From assembly GCA_043777675.1 (NCBI GenBank), contig JAYWHR010000056.1:40721-104720 (forward strand): DNA of 64,000 nt. Reading direction: 5' to 3'. This DNA comes from JANMDU01 sp043777675 (lineage in GTDB: Bacteria > Pseudomonadota > Gammaproteobacteria > Burkholderiales > Burkholderiaceae_C). The translations under genes and the position numbers were made by a program. Each line of letters begins with the position of its first letter. Position 1 is the stretch's first letter. The notes below the pieces were generated by a model that was not told the origin of the DNA, did no database searches, and worked only from the letters and a program-made list of their open reading frames with translations. Below, piece after piece: positions 34,851 through 43,754 of the stretch.

Positions 34851-34913
34851 GCGGTGATTATGCCCTTTATTTACCGCATTATTTGCGGCGAATAAATCCT
34901 GCAATCACCGCAT
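34849..34913. promoter_or_regulatory. Cluster of GCGGT/ACCGC half-sites upstream of fic
   Basis: A 10-bp inverted repeat (ATGCGGTGAT at 34849-34858 and ATCACCGCAT at 34904-34913) encloses an ACCGCAT and a TTGCGG half-site. It overlaps the fic start codon, so it may be an operator. No regulator is assigned. Confidence 0.4.
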
Positions 34914-34996
34914 ACTGAGCTGCGTGGGACAGTGGTTCGCCGCAAGCTTGCTAACATGCATTCCTTCAAACTTTTTTGAAAACATAGGAGACAGCG

Positions 34997-35392
34997 ATGT
35001 TCAGTCATGTGGTTTTAGGTGTGAACGATTTGGAGCGATCCAAGAAGTTTTATGACGCAGTGTTGGGTGCGCTGGATATCAAGCCGGGCGTGCATAACCA
35101 CAATGGTGTGGTCAACCGCTATTTTTATCGCACGCCCACCGGCACCTTCGGCATCACGGAGCCGCTCGATGGCGAGCCGGCCACGCATGGCAATGGCAGC
35201 ACGATTGGCTTTGCGGTGCAGTCTGCAAGCCAAGGCGATGCTTGGCATGCGGCGGGTGTGGCCAACGGCGGCGTGACTTGTGAAAATCCTCCAGGCTTGC
35301 GCGAAGGGGCAACGGGCCAGATGTATCTGGCGTACTTGCGCGACCCCGATGGCAACAAGCTCTGCGCTTTGCATCGGCCGCCGAAGGTTTGA
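34997..35392 (+). CDS. VOC family (glyoxalase-like) protein
   Basis: A 131-aa vicinal-oxygen-chelate protein: FSHVVLGVNDLERSKKFYDA at the N-terminus, a central GFAVQSASQGDAWHAAGVAN, and YLAYLRDPDGNKLCALHRPP at the C-terminus. The metal-ligand pattern (His near residue 4, Glu/Asp in the later strands) fits the superfamily, but the reaction cannot be assigned. AGGAGAC precedes the ATG. Confidence 0.88.
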   Translation: MFSHVVLGVNDLERSKKFYDAVLGALDIKPGVHNHNGVVNRYFYRTPTGTFGITEPLDGEPATHGNGSTIGFAVQSASQGDAWHAAGVANGGVTCENPPGLREGATGQMYLAYLRDPDGNKLCALHRPPKV

Positions 35393-35417
35393 TGCATCAG
35401 CATAGGAATTTTTTGCT

Positions 35418-35473
35418 CTTTATTTGATAGCATCTTGCGCATATTTTATGCCGGCTAGTGGCCTAAAAGGCTT
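35418..35473 (+). repeat. Dispersed repeat copy 12, upstream of tapT
   Basis: TTTGATAGC, then TTGCGCATATTTTATGCCGG, then CTAGTGGCCTAAAAGGCTT. It ends 10 bp before the tapT start, so it forms most of that gene's leader. Confidence 0.85.
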
Positions 35474-35482
35474 GAAATTCTC

Positions 35483-36265
35483 ATGTTAGACGCTATGCAT
35501 GCGCAGCATTCGCCGCATGCGATCTCGCGCTTGCGTGAGGCGCGCTTGGCGCGCAGCAGCAAACCGTTTCTCGCGCGAGGGGGCATGCGCTCGGAGCGCT
35601 GCTCAGGCTGTCGGCTTACGCCTTCGCACTGCATTTGCGCTCTGCGCCCGAATCTGCTCACGCACAGCGGCGTCTGCTTGGTGATGCACGACATTGAGCC
35701 ACTCAAGCCCAGCAATACGGGTTGGCTGATTGCGGATGTTGTGCAAGACACATTTGCATTCGGCTGGGCACGCACGGAGGTGGACGCTGCGCTGCTCAAG
35801 CTCCTTGCAGATCCGCAATGGCTGCCAATGGTGGTATTTCCGGGGGAGTTTGTGGATAGTCAGCGCGTGATACATACTGTGCCAGAGCATGCGATGCCGG
35901 TGAACGCGGCAAGCTGCAATTTGCCTGGCCAACGTCCACTCTTCATTTTGCTCGATAGCACGTGGCCCGAGGCAAGCAAGATGTTTCGCAAAAGCCCGTA
36001 TCTGGCTACGCTGCCTGTGTTGAGCCTAGAGCCAGAGCAAATCTCGCGCTATAAATTGCGCCGATCAAAAAGAGAAGATCATTTCTGCACAGCTGAAGTT
36101 GCAGCGCTCTGCCTAGAGCTTGCCGGCGAGGCCCATGCAGCGCAAACTCTCGATGCCTACTTAGATGTGTTCACGAATCATTATCTACAGGCCAAGCATC
36201 AGTTGCCTTATGACGCAGAAGATGAGATCCATCAACGGCTACAGGCTTTGATAAGCATCAGCTAG
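35483..36265 (+). CDS. tapT: DTW-domain tRNA-uridine aminocarboxypropyltransferase
   Basis: Makes acp3U in tRNA from SAM. The DTW family signature is clear: a cysteine cluster SERCSGCRLTPSHCIC near the N-terminus, LVMHDIEPLKPSNTGW, and the LLDSTWPEASKMFRKSPYL block that names the family (Asp-x-Thr-Trp, here DSTW). SRYKLRRSKREDHFCTAE follows. The N-terminal ~35 residues are an Arg-rich extension, and alternative starts at ATG 35495 are possible. A repeat copy lies immediately upstream. Confidence 0.88.
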   Translation: MLDAMHAQHSPHAISRLREARLARSSKPFLARGGMRSERCSGCRLTPSHCICALRPNLLTHSGVCLVMHDIEPLKPSNTGWLIADVVQDTFAFGWARTEVDAALLKLLADPQWLPMVVFPGEFVDSQRVIHTVPEHAMPVNAASCNLPGQRPLFILLDSTWPEASKMFRKSPYLATLPVLSLEPEQISRYKLRRSKREDHFCTAEVAALCLELAGEAHAAQTLDAYLDVFTNHYLQAKHQLPYDAEDEIHQRLQALISIS

Positions 36266-36359
36266 CATCATCGATTCACCAATGCTCATCAAAGCAAGGC
36301 TAACGCATAGGCCTTAGCAGATAGCGCAAAGGTGCGCCATCAAGCTTCAACAAAAACAT

Positions 36360-36788
36360 TTACCGCATCGGGCGCAGCTCCCACTTTGCTTGACGATTAT
36401 TCCAAGTGTGCGTGCGAGTGAATTCCATGGTTTCCATTCTAATTTCTTCGCGCGACATGACGCTAATATCGCGCGGTGTGCCTTGAATAGGCACGAAGGT
36501 GCTTTGCTTGTTGTCCCAGCGATTCGCACTCAAAAATTGATCACGAGCTGCTTTAACTTCTGTGCGCGGCTGATTACTGGTTGGCGCATCTTGTGGGAGC
36601 CAATCGCGCTCGTTTTCGTCGTATCGGTGCGCTTTTAAAAACTCATCACGCTCCATGCGAACTTCGCTACGGCTGGCAGGCGTCATGGATGTCGTGGGCG
36701 TCACAGTGGTTTGGCTGATAGCTGCAGTAGCTGCGGTTATCAGAATGGCGCTACACAATAGATGTGAAAGATGAGTACGTTTAATCAT
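36360..36788 (-). CDS. Exported protein with three copies of a ~38-residue unit
   Basis: A 142-aa protein with a signal peptide (residues 1-25, ending AISQT). The mature part is three imperfect repeats, each starting with R-S/T/E-E-V/I and running through F-L-x-x-(H/N)-x-(Y/W) to a Trp/Phe-containing end (examples RSEVRMERDEFLKAHRYDEN and RTEVKAARDQFLSANRWDNK). The spacing recalls DUF4148-type small periplasmic proteins of Burkholderiales, but I do not assign the family. Function unknown. Confidence 0.72.
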   Translation of the reverse strand: MIKRTHLSHLLCSAILITAATAAISQTTVTPTTSMTPASRSEVRMERDEFLKAHRYDENERDWLPQDAPTSNQPRTEVKAARDQFLSANRWDNKQSTFVPIQGTPRDISVMSREEIRMETMEFTRTHTWNNRQAKWELRPMR

Positions 36789-36929
36789 AAAAGACTTTAC
36801 TAAAAAATTGAAGAGATTGTTAGAGTATCCCGGTGGAGCAGCTTCATCTGTTCGTCATCGCACCGAAGGCTTATTTGTTACGCTTTAGTCGGCATTCCTG
36901 AAACACTCTAAAACATGGCATGAATTCGA

Positions 36930-38018
36930 ATGAACCTAGAAGCTCTGCGCAGGTACGCAATCTCCCGCACATTGTTTGCACCTACGACACTACCCAAGGC
37001 GATTGCACGATTAGGTTTTGTGCAAGCTGATCCGATTCGCGCTCCTGCGCGGGCGCAGGATTTGATCTTGCGGCATCGTGTGAAAAATTACGTAGCGGGG
37101 GATTTAGAGCGACGTTATTGCAAACTGGGGATTGAGGAAGACTTTTTTGTGAACTACGGCTTTTTGCCGCGCAACACGCAGGCGCTGATGCATCCGCGCA
37201 CGCCGCGTGTGGCATGGCCGCAGGAGCGGGTGGCGCAGGCGGCGGAGGTATTGGCTTACGTGCAAGAAAAAGGCATCGTGCATCCGCGTGAAGTGGATGC
37301 GCATTTCGCCCATGGCAAGGTGCGTAATTGGTTTGGTGGCTCATCGAATGCCAGTACGCAGCTGCTTGATGGCATGCATTTCAGGGGCATGCTTCGGATT
37401 GCCGGGCGCGCCAATGGCATCCGCATTTATGCTGCGGCTCATCGTTTGCCGCAAGAGCAACTTGCCCCAGAAGAAGCAATGGATGCGCTGGCCGATGTGA
37501 TCGTGAATAAATATGCACCCCTGCCCGAGCGCTCGCTGCGTGAGCTGATCGGCATGCTGCGCGGCGGCGCACCGCAATGGGAAGCACTGCGATCTGCGAC
37601 TTTTTCTCGCGCGAAGGCGCGGCTGCCCCATGCTGAGGTGGATGGCATGGCATGGTATTGGCCAGCGGGCGAATCGCCCTGTGCCACGCGCCACACAGCG
37701 GATCAAGATGACGCGCTGCGATTGCTCGCCCCGTTTGACCCAGTGGTCTGGGATCGCCGCCGCTTTGAGCTGTTTTGGGGCTGGGCGTATCGCTTTGAAG
37801 CCTACACGCCAGCCCCAAAACGCATTCGCGGCTACTACGCCCTGCCTTTGCTATGGAGAGATCAAGTCATCGGATGGGGCAATCTGGCGGTCATTGATGG
37901 CACGTTGCAAGCCGATCTGGGCTATGTGATGGGGCAAGCGCCCAAGGGAGCAGCATTTCGCACTGCGCTGGCTGATGAGCTGGCGCGCATGGAAAGCTTC
38001 ACACTATTAAATCAATAG
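36930..38018 (+). CDS. YcaQ-type winged-helix DNA glycosylase
   Basis: A 362-aa member of the HTH_42/YcaQ family, whose E. coli member excises alkylated bases and interstrand cross-links. Seen are LRRYAISRTLFAP, QADPIRAPARAQDLILRHRV and a central FRGMLRIAGRANGIRIY block. A C-terminal LLAPFDPVVWDRRRFELFWGW then LPLLWRDQVIGWG complete the pattern. The last five codons and the TAG stop fall within a dispersed repeat, so the C-terminus has been set by the repeat. Confidence 0.87.
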   Translation: MNLEALRRYAISRTLFAPTTLPKAIARLGFVQADPIRAPARAQDLILRHRVKNYVAGDLERRYCKLGIEEDFFVNYGFLPRNTQALMHPRTPRVAWPQERVAQAAEVLAYVQEKGIVHPREVDAHFAHGKVRNWFGGSSNASTQLLDGMHFRGMLRIAGRANGIRIYAAAHRLPQEQLAPEEAMDALADVIVNKYAPLPERSLRELIGMLRGGAPQWEALRSATFSRAKARLPHAEVDGMAWYWPAGESPCATRHTADQDDALRLLAPFDPVVWDRRRFELFWGWAYRFEAYTPAPKRIRGYYALPLLWRDQVIGWGNLAVIDGTLQADLGYVMGQAPKGAAFRTALADELARMESFTLLNQ

Positions 38019-38061
38019 CACGCTGCGCATATTCTATGCCGGCTACCTGCCAAAATCCTTG
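38004..38061 (+). repeat. Dispersed repeat copy 13, providing the ycaQ-type gene stop
   Basis: CTATTAAATCAATAGC, then TGCGCATATTCTATGCCGGC, then TACCTGCCAAAATCC. The TAG inside AATAGC is the stop codon of the glycosylase gene. Confidence 0.85.
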
Positions 38062-38195
38062 AAATTCAGGCCAGAAATCACCTGATACGTTTGTCATCAA
38101 ACTGTCAAACAAACATCACGTCTTTGTCATGTGGCGGATTGAAACTCTTTTTACTTCAATCCAACGCGTTGCCCTCAAACCGCACGCCACACATC

Positions 38196-38882
38196 ATGAA
38201 AACTGCTTTTTATATTCGCTCCTTGCTCGCAGCCTTCGTGCTGCTCGCTAGCCTTTTTAGCGCCACAGCCTACGCCCAGCTCACCGTCTATGTGGTGCGC
38301 CACGGCCAGACCGACTGGAACAAAGACGGCCGCATTCAAGGCGGTACAGACAACCCGCTAAATGCTACGGGCCGCGAGCAAGCTGCAGCCATGAGCCGCT
38401 TGATGAGCGAGGTGAAAGTGGATGCCGTGTATGTGAGCTCACATCAGCGTGCGCGCCAAACGGCTGAGGTCTTCCAAGGCAAGACACCCATCGTGGCGAT
38501 GGACGAATTACGCGAGCGCTTCTTCGGCAAATTTGAAGGCGCGAATGACAAAGACGCGGCTATCGTGGCCGATTGGAACAAGCGCCGCTTCACCTGGGCA
38601 GACGATATGGAAGGCGGCGAGACGCTGGAGAGCCAATCGAGGCGCGCCGAAGCTGCCCTCAGAACCATCCGCGAAAAGCATGCCAATGGCGGTACGGTGG
38701 TGATCGTGGGCCACGGCGGTATCAATCCTTTGCTCGTCTCGCATCTGATCGGTGTGCCGCCGCAAGAGGGCGCGAGTGCGATTAACCAAGGCAACGATGA
38801 GATTTACCAAATTGTGCTGCCAAAAACTGGCGCAGCAGCGATTTGGAAGCTAATCCCGCGCAGCAAGCTCGGCGAGCTTTGA
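38196..38882 (+). CDS. Exported histidine phosphatase family protein
   Basis: A phosphoglycerate-mutase-like phosphatase of 228 aa. A signal peptide (LLAAFVLLASLFSATAYAQ) is followed by VYVVRHGQTDWNKDGRIQGG, with the phospho-accepting His in RHGQ, then SSHQRARQTAEV, ELRERFFGKFEG, and VVIVGHGGINP with the second catalytic His. It is predicted to be periplasmic. The ATG at 38196 is preferred because upstream extensions destroy the signal peptide. The phytase-like gene follows after 28 bp, so the two may handle organic phosphate together. Confidence 0.88.
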   Translation: MKTAFYIRSLLAAFVLLASLFSATAYAQLTVYVVRHGQTDWNKDGRIQGGTDNPLNATGREQAAAMSRLMSEVKVDAVYVSSHQRARQTAEVFQGKTPIVAMDELRERFFGKFEGANDKDAAIVADWNKRRFTWADDMEGGETLESQSRRAEAALRTIREKHANGGTVVIVGHGGINPLLVSHLIGVPPQEGASAINQGNDEIYQIVLPKTGAAAIWKLIPRSKLGEL

Positions 38883-38910
38883 ACCCCTTACCTCAACAGA
38901 AACCAAAAAA

Positions 38911-40281
38911 ATGAACACCTCATTCTTCACCCAAACTCTTGCTTTCTTGGCAGCGGCTATTGTTTGCTTACCAAGCGCCAAAGCACAAACAGAATTTCCA
39001 GCCACGCTCGCTGGCCACGCCATCCTCCCCGCGCCCAGCTTTATCGCCGCGCCTGCGGATGCCCCCGCAGACTTGCGCTTTAGCGGCAAATTCACCACCG
39101 GCTCGCGCGTCGAGCGCTTAGATTCTGTGGAAGGCCGCTCGGCCAACCGCCCCACAGGCATCTCCGTGCCTTTTGCAGGCCAGCCGTTGCAGGGCCATTC
39201 GGGCATCAAGCGCATGAGCGATGGCAGCTATTGGGTGCTCACAGACAATGGCTTCGGCAGCAAAGCCAATTCGCCCGACAGTATGCTATTTTTGAACCGC
39301 TACAACATCGATTGGAAGAGCGGCGAATTGAACCGCCTGCAAACCATCTTCTTGCATGACCCGGAAAAAAAAGTGCCGTTTCGCATCGTTCACGAAGGCA
39401 CACCCAAGCGCTACCTCACCGGAAGTGACTTCGACACCGAAAGCTTTCAAATCGCAGGCGGCGCATTGTGGATTGGTGATGAACTCGGCCCTTGGCTCAT
39501 CAAAGCCGATATGACGGGCAAAGTGCTCGGCGTGTTTGAAACACTGGTGGACGGTAAGCCTGCACGCTCGCCCGATCACCCAGCCATCACCACACCCGCC
39601 ATTCCAAGTGGGACGGTGGATTTCACCATTCGCCGCTCGCGCGGCTATGAAGGCATGGCCTCTTCGCCAGATGGCAAAAAGCTCTATGCCATGCTCGAAG
39701 GCCCCGTGTGGGACGCCGCCGCCAAAGATTGGGAAAAGCTCAATGGCCGCGAATACCTGCGCGTGCTCGAATTTGATGTGGCTACTGAGAAATGGACAGG
39801 CCGCCATTGGAAATATGTGCTGGAAGCCAACGGCCTAGCTATCGGTGATTTCAATATGATCGACGCAACGACTGCCCTCGTGATTGAGCGCGACAACGGC
39901 GAAGGGACGCCCGATAAAGCCTGTCCTACTGTGAATGGCGCGATTCAGCGCGCTGAAAATTGCTTTCATGATCTGCCCAAACTCAAGCGGGTTTATAAGA
40001 TCGAGATGACGGAAGCCAACGTGAGCAACCCAGTTCGCAAAATCGGCTACATCGATTTACTCGCTATCAACGATCCGCAAAACCTCGCTCGTAAACCCAA
40101 GCAAGACGGAAAGCTCGCATTTCCCTTCTTCACGATTGAAAACGTCGATATCGTCGATGCCGAGCACATCATCGTCGGCAACGACAACAACCTCCCGTTT
40201 TCCTCAAGCCGCAACCCCAATGAAGCGGATGACAATGAGTTTGTCTTGCTGCGTGTGCCGCAGCTCTTGCAGGCGAAGTGA
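38911..40281 (+). CDS. Phytase-like esterase domain protein, exported
   Basis: A 456-aa secreted protein with a signal peptide (residues 1-25, ending PSAKA). The phytase-like domain is recognised from QPLQGHSGIKRMSDGSYWVL with TDNGFGSKANSPDS, then DFDTESFQIAGGALWIGDEL, GYEGMASSPDGKKLYAMLEG, and DFNMIDATTALVIERDNGEG. The family includes esterase-like and phytase-like beta-propellers; the substrate is not known. It sits 28 bp after the exported phosphatase. Confidence 0.85.
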   Translation: MNTSFFTQTLAFLAAAIVCLPSAKAQTEFPATLAGHAILPAPSFIAAPADAPADLRFSGKFTTGSRVERLDSVEGRSANRPTGISVPFAGQPLQGHSGIKRMSDGSYWVLTDNGFGSKANSPDSMLFLNRYNIDWKSGELNRLQTIFLHDPEKKVPFRIVHEGTPKRYLTGSDFDTESFQIAGGALWIGDELGPWLIKADMTGKVLGVFETLVDGKPARSPDHPAITTPAIPSGTVDFTIRRSRGYEGMASSPDGKKLYAMLEGPVWDAAAKDWEKLNGREYLRVLEFDVATEKWTGRHWKYVLEANGLAIGDFNMIDATTALVIERDNGEGTPDKACPTVNGAIQRAENCFHDLPKLKRVYKIEMTEANVSNPVRKIGYIDLLAINDPQNLARKPKQDGKLAFPFFTIENVDIVDAEHIIVGNDNNLPFSSSRNPNEADDNEFVLLRVPQLLQAK

Positions 40282-40320
40282 CGAATCCATGCGTATCGCT
40301 ATCAATGCGATACTGCATGC

Positions 40321-41514
40321 ATGACTTCAACTCAAATCAACTGGACTCAAAACGACGAGCCACACACCGCACTTTGGCATAGCGAGCGTGGCTCGCCCGC
40401 GCCTACGAAAGTGCAATTGGCTGACGATACGCTCAGCGCGGACGCGGCCATGAAGCTGGCGCAAGCGGGAGTGGGCTTGCTTTGGTATGGCGATTTTCAA
40501 AATGCGAGGCATTTGATTCAGGCGCTGGATCGGCGCTTGGCCAAGCGTAGCGTGCCTAAACCCTCTGCCAAACAAACACTCACTGAAGTCTTTCTTGCGC
40601 AACGCAAAGCGCAGGCGCAGCGGGCGAAGATTTTGGGCAGTGTGTTGATTCCGTTAGAGGCTGATTACTCGATTGCTCTAAGGCGCGCGCCGGATGTGGG
40701 CTTAGCTTGCGCGCAAGCTTGGGGAAAGTCAGAAGCCAAAACGCGCCATGTGTGTAGCCTGCGCGAGTTGCTGGGCATCATCAGCGCATTTGAATGGCGC
40801 AAGAAAGGTGTGGAAGTGCCCGACCTAGGCAATGATCGCGCTGGGCAGCCGCTGCGTATTCATGCGCATTACGGTGTGTTCTCTCCTGTACGCGGGGAAT
40901 ATTTGGAGCTCATTGCGAAAGCGCCTCTGCCTAAGGGCGCGCCTGCTGATTTGATGGCTTGGGATGTGGGCACAGGCACGGGAGTGATTGCTGCTGTGCT
41001 GGCTTCGCGTGGCTTGGGTTCGGTGGTCGCTACCGATGTGGCTGAACGCGCACTGATCTGTGCGCGCGAGAATTTAGTGCGCTTGCAACAAGCTTCCGGC
41101 CGCAAGGGCAAAGCAGTGCAGGTGCTTCAAGCCCATCTTTTTCCTGATCCAGCAATCCATGCGAAAGCGAACTTAATTGTTTGCAATCCACCTTGGCTGC
41201 CCGCGCCCGTGGGCTCGGCGCTAGAGAGTGCGGTGTATGACGAAGGCAGCCAGATGCTTCTGGGCTTTTTGAAAGGCGTGGGCGAGAAGCTCGCGCCCAG
41301 TGGCCAGGCTTGGCTGATCCTCTCCGATTTGGCTGAACGCCTTGGCCTACGCGGCCGGGCTGAGCTGACGCAGGCTATCGAATCTTCAGGCCTTCGCGTC
41401 GTCGAGAGAATGGATACTCAGCCCCAGCATCCGAAGACTCAAGACAAGAGCGATCCGCTGCATGCCGCCCGCTCGCGCGAAATCACTTCACTTTGGCGCT
41501 TATCAGTGGCCTGA
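40321..41514 (+). CDS. Class I SAM-dependent methyltransferase with N-terminal domain
   Basis: A 397-aa cytoplasmic methyltransferase. An N-terminal helical domain (~190 residues) precedes the Rossmann core: AWDVGTGTGVIAAVLASRGL (motif I), VVATDVAERALICARENL (motif II) and NLIVCNPPWLP (NPPW catalytic motif, as in HemK/RlmG-type enzymes that modify N atoms). The target is unknown; rRNA or protein glutamine are possibilities from the family. No strong ribosome site is visible before the ATG. Confidence 0.83.
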   Translation: MTSTQINWTQNDEPHTALWHSERGSPAPTKVQLADDTLSADAAMKLAQAGVGLLWYGDFQNARHLIQALDRRLAKRSVPKPSAKQTLTEVFLAQRKAQAQRAKILGSVLIPLEADYSIALRRAPDVGLACAQAWGKSEAKTRHVCSLRELLGIISAFEWRKKGVEVPDLGNDRAGQPLRIHAHYGVFSPVRGEYLELIAKAPLPKGAPADLMAWDVGTGTGVIAAVLASRGLGSVVATDVAERALICARENLVRLQQASGRKGKAVQVLQAHLFPDPAIHAKANLIVCNPPWLPAPVGSALESAVYDEGSQMLLGFLKGVGEKLAPSGQAWLILSDLAERLGLRGRAELTQAIESSGLRVVERMDTQPQHPKTQDKSDPLHAARSREITSLWRLSVA

Positions 41515-41537
41515 TCACAGAGCAGATGTGGCCACGC

Positions 41538-41852
41538 TTATTGGTGGCCGTATTTGCGTGACGGCTTCCCAGAAGGCTGGCTCTGTTGCTTTTTTCTGAG
41601 CATGTAGAGATACAAGCTCTCTACCTTCTCTCGCGCCCAAGGCGTTTTACGCAAAAATTTCAAGCTGGATGCCACGCTCGGGTCGCTCGCAAAACAGCGG
41701 ATATTGATGCGCTGCGCCAAGCCAGGCCAGCCGAAATGTGCTTCAAGCTCGCTCACGATGGTTTCTAAAGTGATGCAGTGCAAAGGATTGCGGGCTTGCT
41801 TTGCAGGTTGCGCTGGCTGTGCTGGCTCTGTGAGCTCGGACTCGGTTGACAT
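41538..41852 (-). CDS. VF530-family DNA-binding protein
   Basis: A small basic protein (~104 aa from the ATG at 41852; an upstream GTG at 41870 is possible). The VF530/DUF2132 domain follows a Pro/Ala-rich N-terminus: NPLHCITLETIVSELEAHFG, then SDPSVASSLKFLRKTPWARE and VESLYLYMLRKK. A Vibrio member was shown structurally to be a DNA-binding fold. The role is unknown. It converges on the methyltransferase gene. Confidence 0.85.
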   Translation of the reverse strand: MSTESELTEPAQPAQPAKQARNPLHCITLETIVSELEAHFGWPGLAQRINIRCFASDPSVASSLKFLRKTPWAREKVESLYLYMLRKKQQSQPSGKPSRKYGHQ

Positions 41853-41931
41853 ACCTCTATTCTCACTCACACATCTGCTGATGGCGCACAGCGCCTAAAA
41901 TCTAAGGTTTTGCACTCAACGAAAGTTTTCC

Positions 41932-42756
41932 GTGGATATCACCTTGCTGATCAAAGCCGCCATCATGGGCATCGTGGAAGGGCTCACGGAATTTTTACCC
42001 ATTTCATCGACCGGGCATTTGATTTTGGCTGGCAGCCTGCTGGGCTTTACCGATGAGAAAGCCAAAGTGTTTGATATCGCGATTCAAACCGGGGCAATTT
42101 TTGCGGTGATCTTGGTGTATTGGCAAAAAATTCGCGAGACGATGCTTGCGTTGCCGTCTGACAAAAAGGCTCAGCAGTTTGCGCTGAATGTGTTCATTGC
42201 CTTTGTGCCAGCCGTGGTGCTTGGGCTGTTGTTTGGCAAGGCGATCAAAGCGAATTTGTTCACGCCAGTTGTGGTCGCTAGCGCATTCATCATAGGTGGC
42301 TTCATTATTTTGTGGGCAGAAAAGCGCCAGCAGACCGCCGTGCGCGTGCAAAGTGTGGACGACATGAGCGCACTGGATGCCATCAAGGTGGGCCTCGTGC
42401 AGTGCTTGGCGATGATCCCCGGCACGAGCCGCAGCGGTGCCACCATCATTGGCGGCATGCTGCTGGGCCTCTCGCGGAAAGCGGCCACGGATTTTTCTTT
42501 CTTTCTTGCGATGCCTACTTTGATCGGCGCAGGCGCTTACAGCCTGTATAAAGAGCGCGCTGTACTTTCAATGGCAGATATCCCGATGTTTGCTGTTGGG
42601 CTCGTGTTTAGCTTCTTGAGCGCTTGGCTCTGCGTACGTTGGCTACTGCGCTACATATCCACGAATAATTTTGTGCCCTTTGCTTGGTATCGCATCGTCT
42701 TTGGCATCGTGGTGTTAATCACGGCTTACACCGGCTGGGTGAAGTGGGCGGCTTGA
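41932..42756 (+). CDS. uppP: Undecaprenyl-diphosphatase UppP (BacA)
   Basis: Regenerates the undecaprenyl phosphate carrier for peptidoglycan synthesis at the inner membrane and can confer bacitracin resistance. It is 274 aa with about eight hydrophobic segments. The signature motifs are MGIVEGLTEFLPISSTGHL near the N-terminus (Glu-rich catalytic motif) and MIPGTSRSGATIIGGMLLG in the middle. The start is a GTG at 41932. The stop overlaps the likely start of dusA, so the two are coupled. Confidence 0.95.
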   Translation: MDITLLIKAAIMGIVEGLTEFLPISSTGHLILAGSLLGFTDEKAKVFDIAIQTGAIFAVILVYWQKIRETMLALPSDKKAQQFALNVFIAFVPAVVLGLLFGKAIKANLFTPVVVASAFIIGGFIILWAEKRQQTAVRVQSVDDMSALDAIKVGLVQCLAMIPGTSRSGATIIGGMLLGLSRKAATDFSFFLAMPTLIGAGAYSLYKERAVLSMADIPMFAVGLVFSFLSAWLCVRWLLRYISTNNFVPFAWYRIVFGIVVLITAYTGWVKWAA

Positions 42757-43754
42757 AGTTGGCTTACGAGCATTCGCCGTGGCGCATGAGCGTGGCCCCG
42801 ATGATGGATTGGACGGATCGGCATTGCCGCTTTTTCCATCGCCTGCTCACGAAAAACACGCTGCTTTATACCGAGATGGTGACTACGGGAGCTTTGCTCC
42901 ATGGCGATGTGCCGCGCCATTTGGATTTCAATGAAGAAGAGCACCCGGTTGCACTGCAATTGGGCGGCAGTGAGCCGGAAGATTTAGCCAAAGCGGCAAA
43001 GCTTGGCGAGCAATGGGGCTACAACGAGATCAATTTGAATTGTGGCTGCCCGAGCGAGCGCGTGCAGCGCGGTGCGTTTGGCGCTTGCTTGATGAATGAA
43101 GCCGCTTTAGTGGCTGATGGCGTGAAGGCGATGCTGGATGCAGTGAGCATTCCCGTGACGGTGAAGCATCGTATTGGGATTGACAAAACTGAGAGCTATG
43201 AATTCGTGCGCGATTTTGTGGGAACGGTGTCTGATGCGGGCTGCAAGGTCTTCCTCGTGCATGCGCGCAATGCTTGGCTTAAGGGCTTATCGCCGAAAGA
43301 AAACCGCGATATTCCACCGTTGCGCTATGAGATGGTTTATCAGCTGAAGAAAGATTTTCCTGATTTGACGATTTGCATCAATGGCGGTATCACCACCACC
43401 GAACAAGTTAATGAGCATTTGAAGTATGTGGATGGCGTCATGATTGGCCGCGAGGCGTATCACAACCCGTATTGGCTGGCTTCGTGGGACCAAGATTTTT
43501 ACGGCGATGATTCTTCAACAGCTCGGTCGCGGGAGGACATTGAAACGCAGATGTGTGATTACATGGCACGCCGCACCGCCCAATTCGGCACCCCATGGCA
43601 TTCAGTGGCGCGCCACATGCTTGGCCTGCGCCACGGACAAGCGGGCTCACGCGGCTGGCGGCAGGTGTGGAGCGATCATCGGCTCAAAGCGGAGTCTGCG
43701 CATGCGGTGAGCGAATTAGCCCGCCAACGGCTGCGTCATTTCCAAGAAGCCTGA
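42753..43754 (+). CDS. dusA: tRNA-dihydrouridine(20/20a) synthase DusA
   Basis: A flavoenzyme that reduces uridines in the tRNA D-loop. Family motifs are SVAPMMDWTDRHCRFFHR, EHPVALQLGGSEPEDLAKAA, EINLNCGCPSERVQRGAFG (catalytic Cys), VKHRIGIDKTESYEF and DGVMIGREAYHNP. The most likely start is a TTG at 42753 overlapping the uppP stop, because the conserved SPWR segment lies upstream of the first ATG at 42786. The 3' end overlaps the convergent asparaginase gene by 71 bp. Confidence 0.93.
   Translation: MKLAYEHSPWRMSVAPMMDWTDRHCRFFHRLLTKNTLLYTEMVTTGALLHGDVPRHLDFNEEEHPVALQLGGSEPEDLAKAAKLGEQWGYNEINLNCGCPSERVQRGAFGACLMNEAALVADGVKAMLDAVSIPVTVKHRIGIDKTESYEFVRDFVGTVSDAGCKVFLVHARNAWLKGLSPKENRDIPPLRYEMVYQLKKDFPDLTICINGGITTTEQVNEHLKYVDGVMIGREAYHNPYWLASWDQDFYGDDSSTARSREDIETQMCDYMARRTAQFGTPWHSVARHMLGLRHGQAGSRGWRQVWSDHRLKAESAHAVSELARQRLRHFQEA

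Noticed and set aside
40285..40320. A possible further repeat copy (CGCTATCAATGCGATAC)
   Set aside because: Only the first block resembles the consensus; the GCGCA and GCCGGC blocks are missing.
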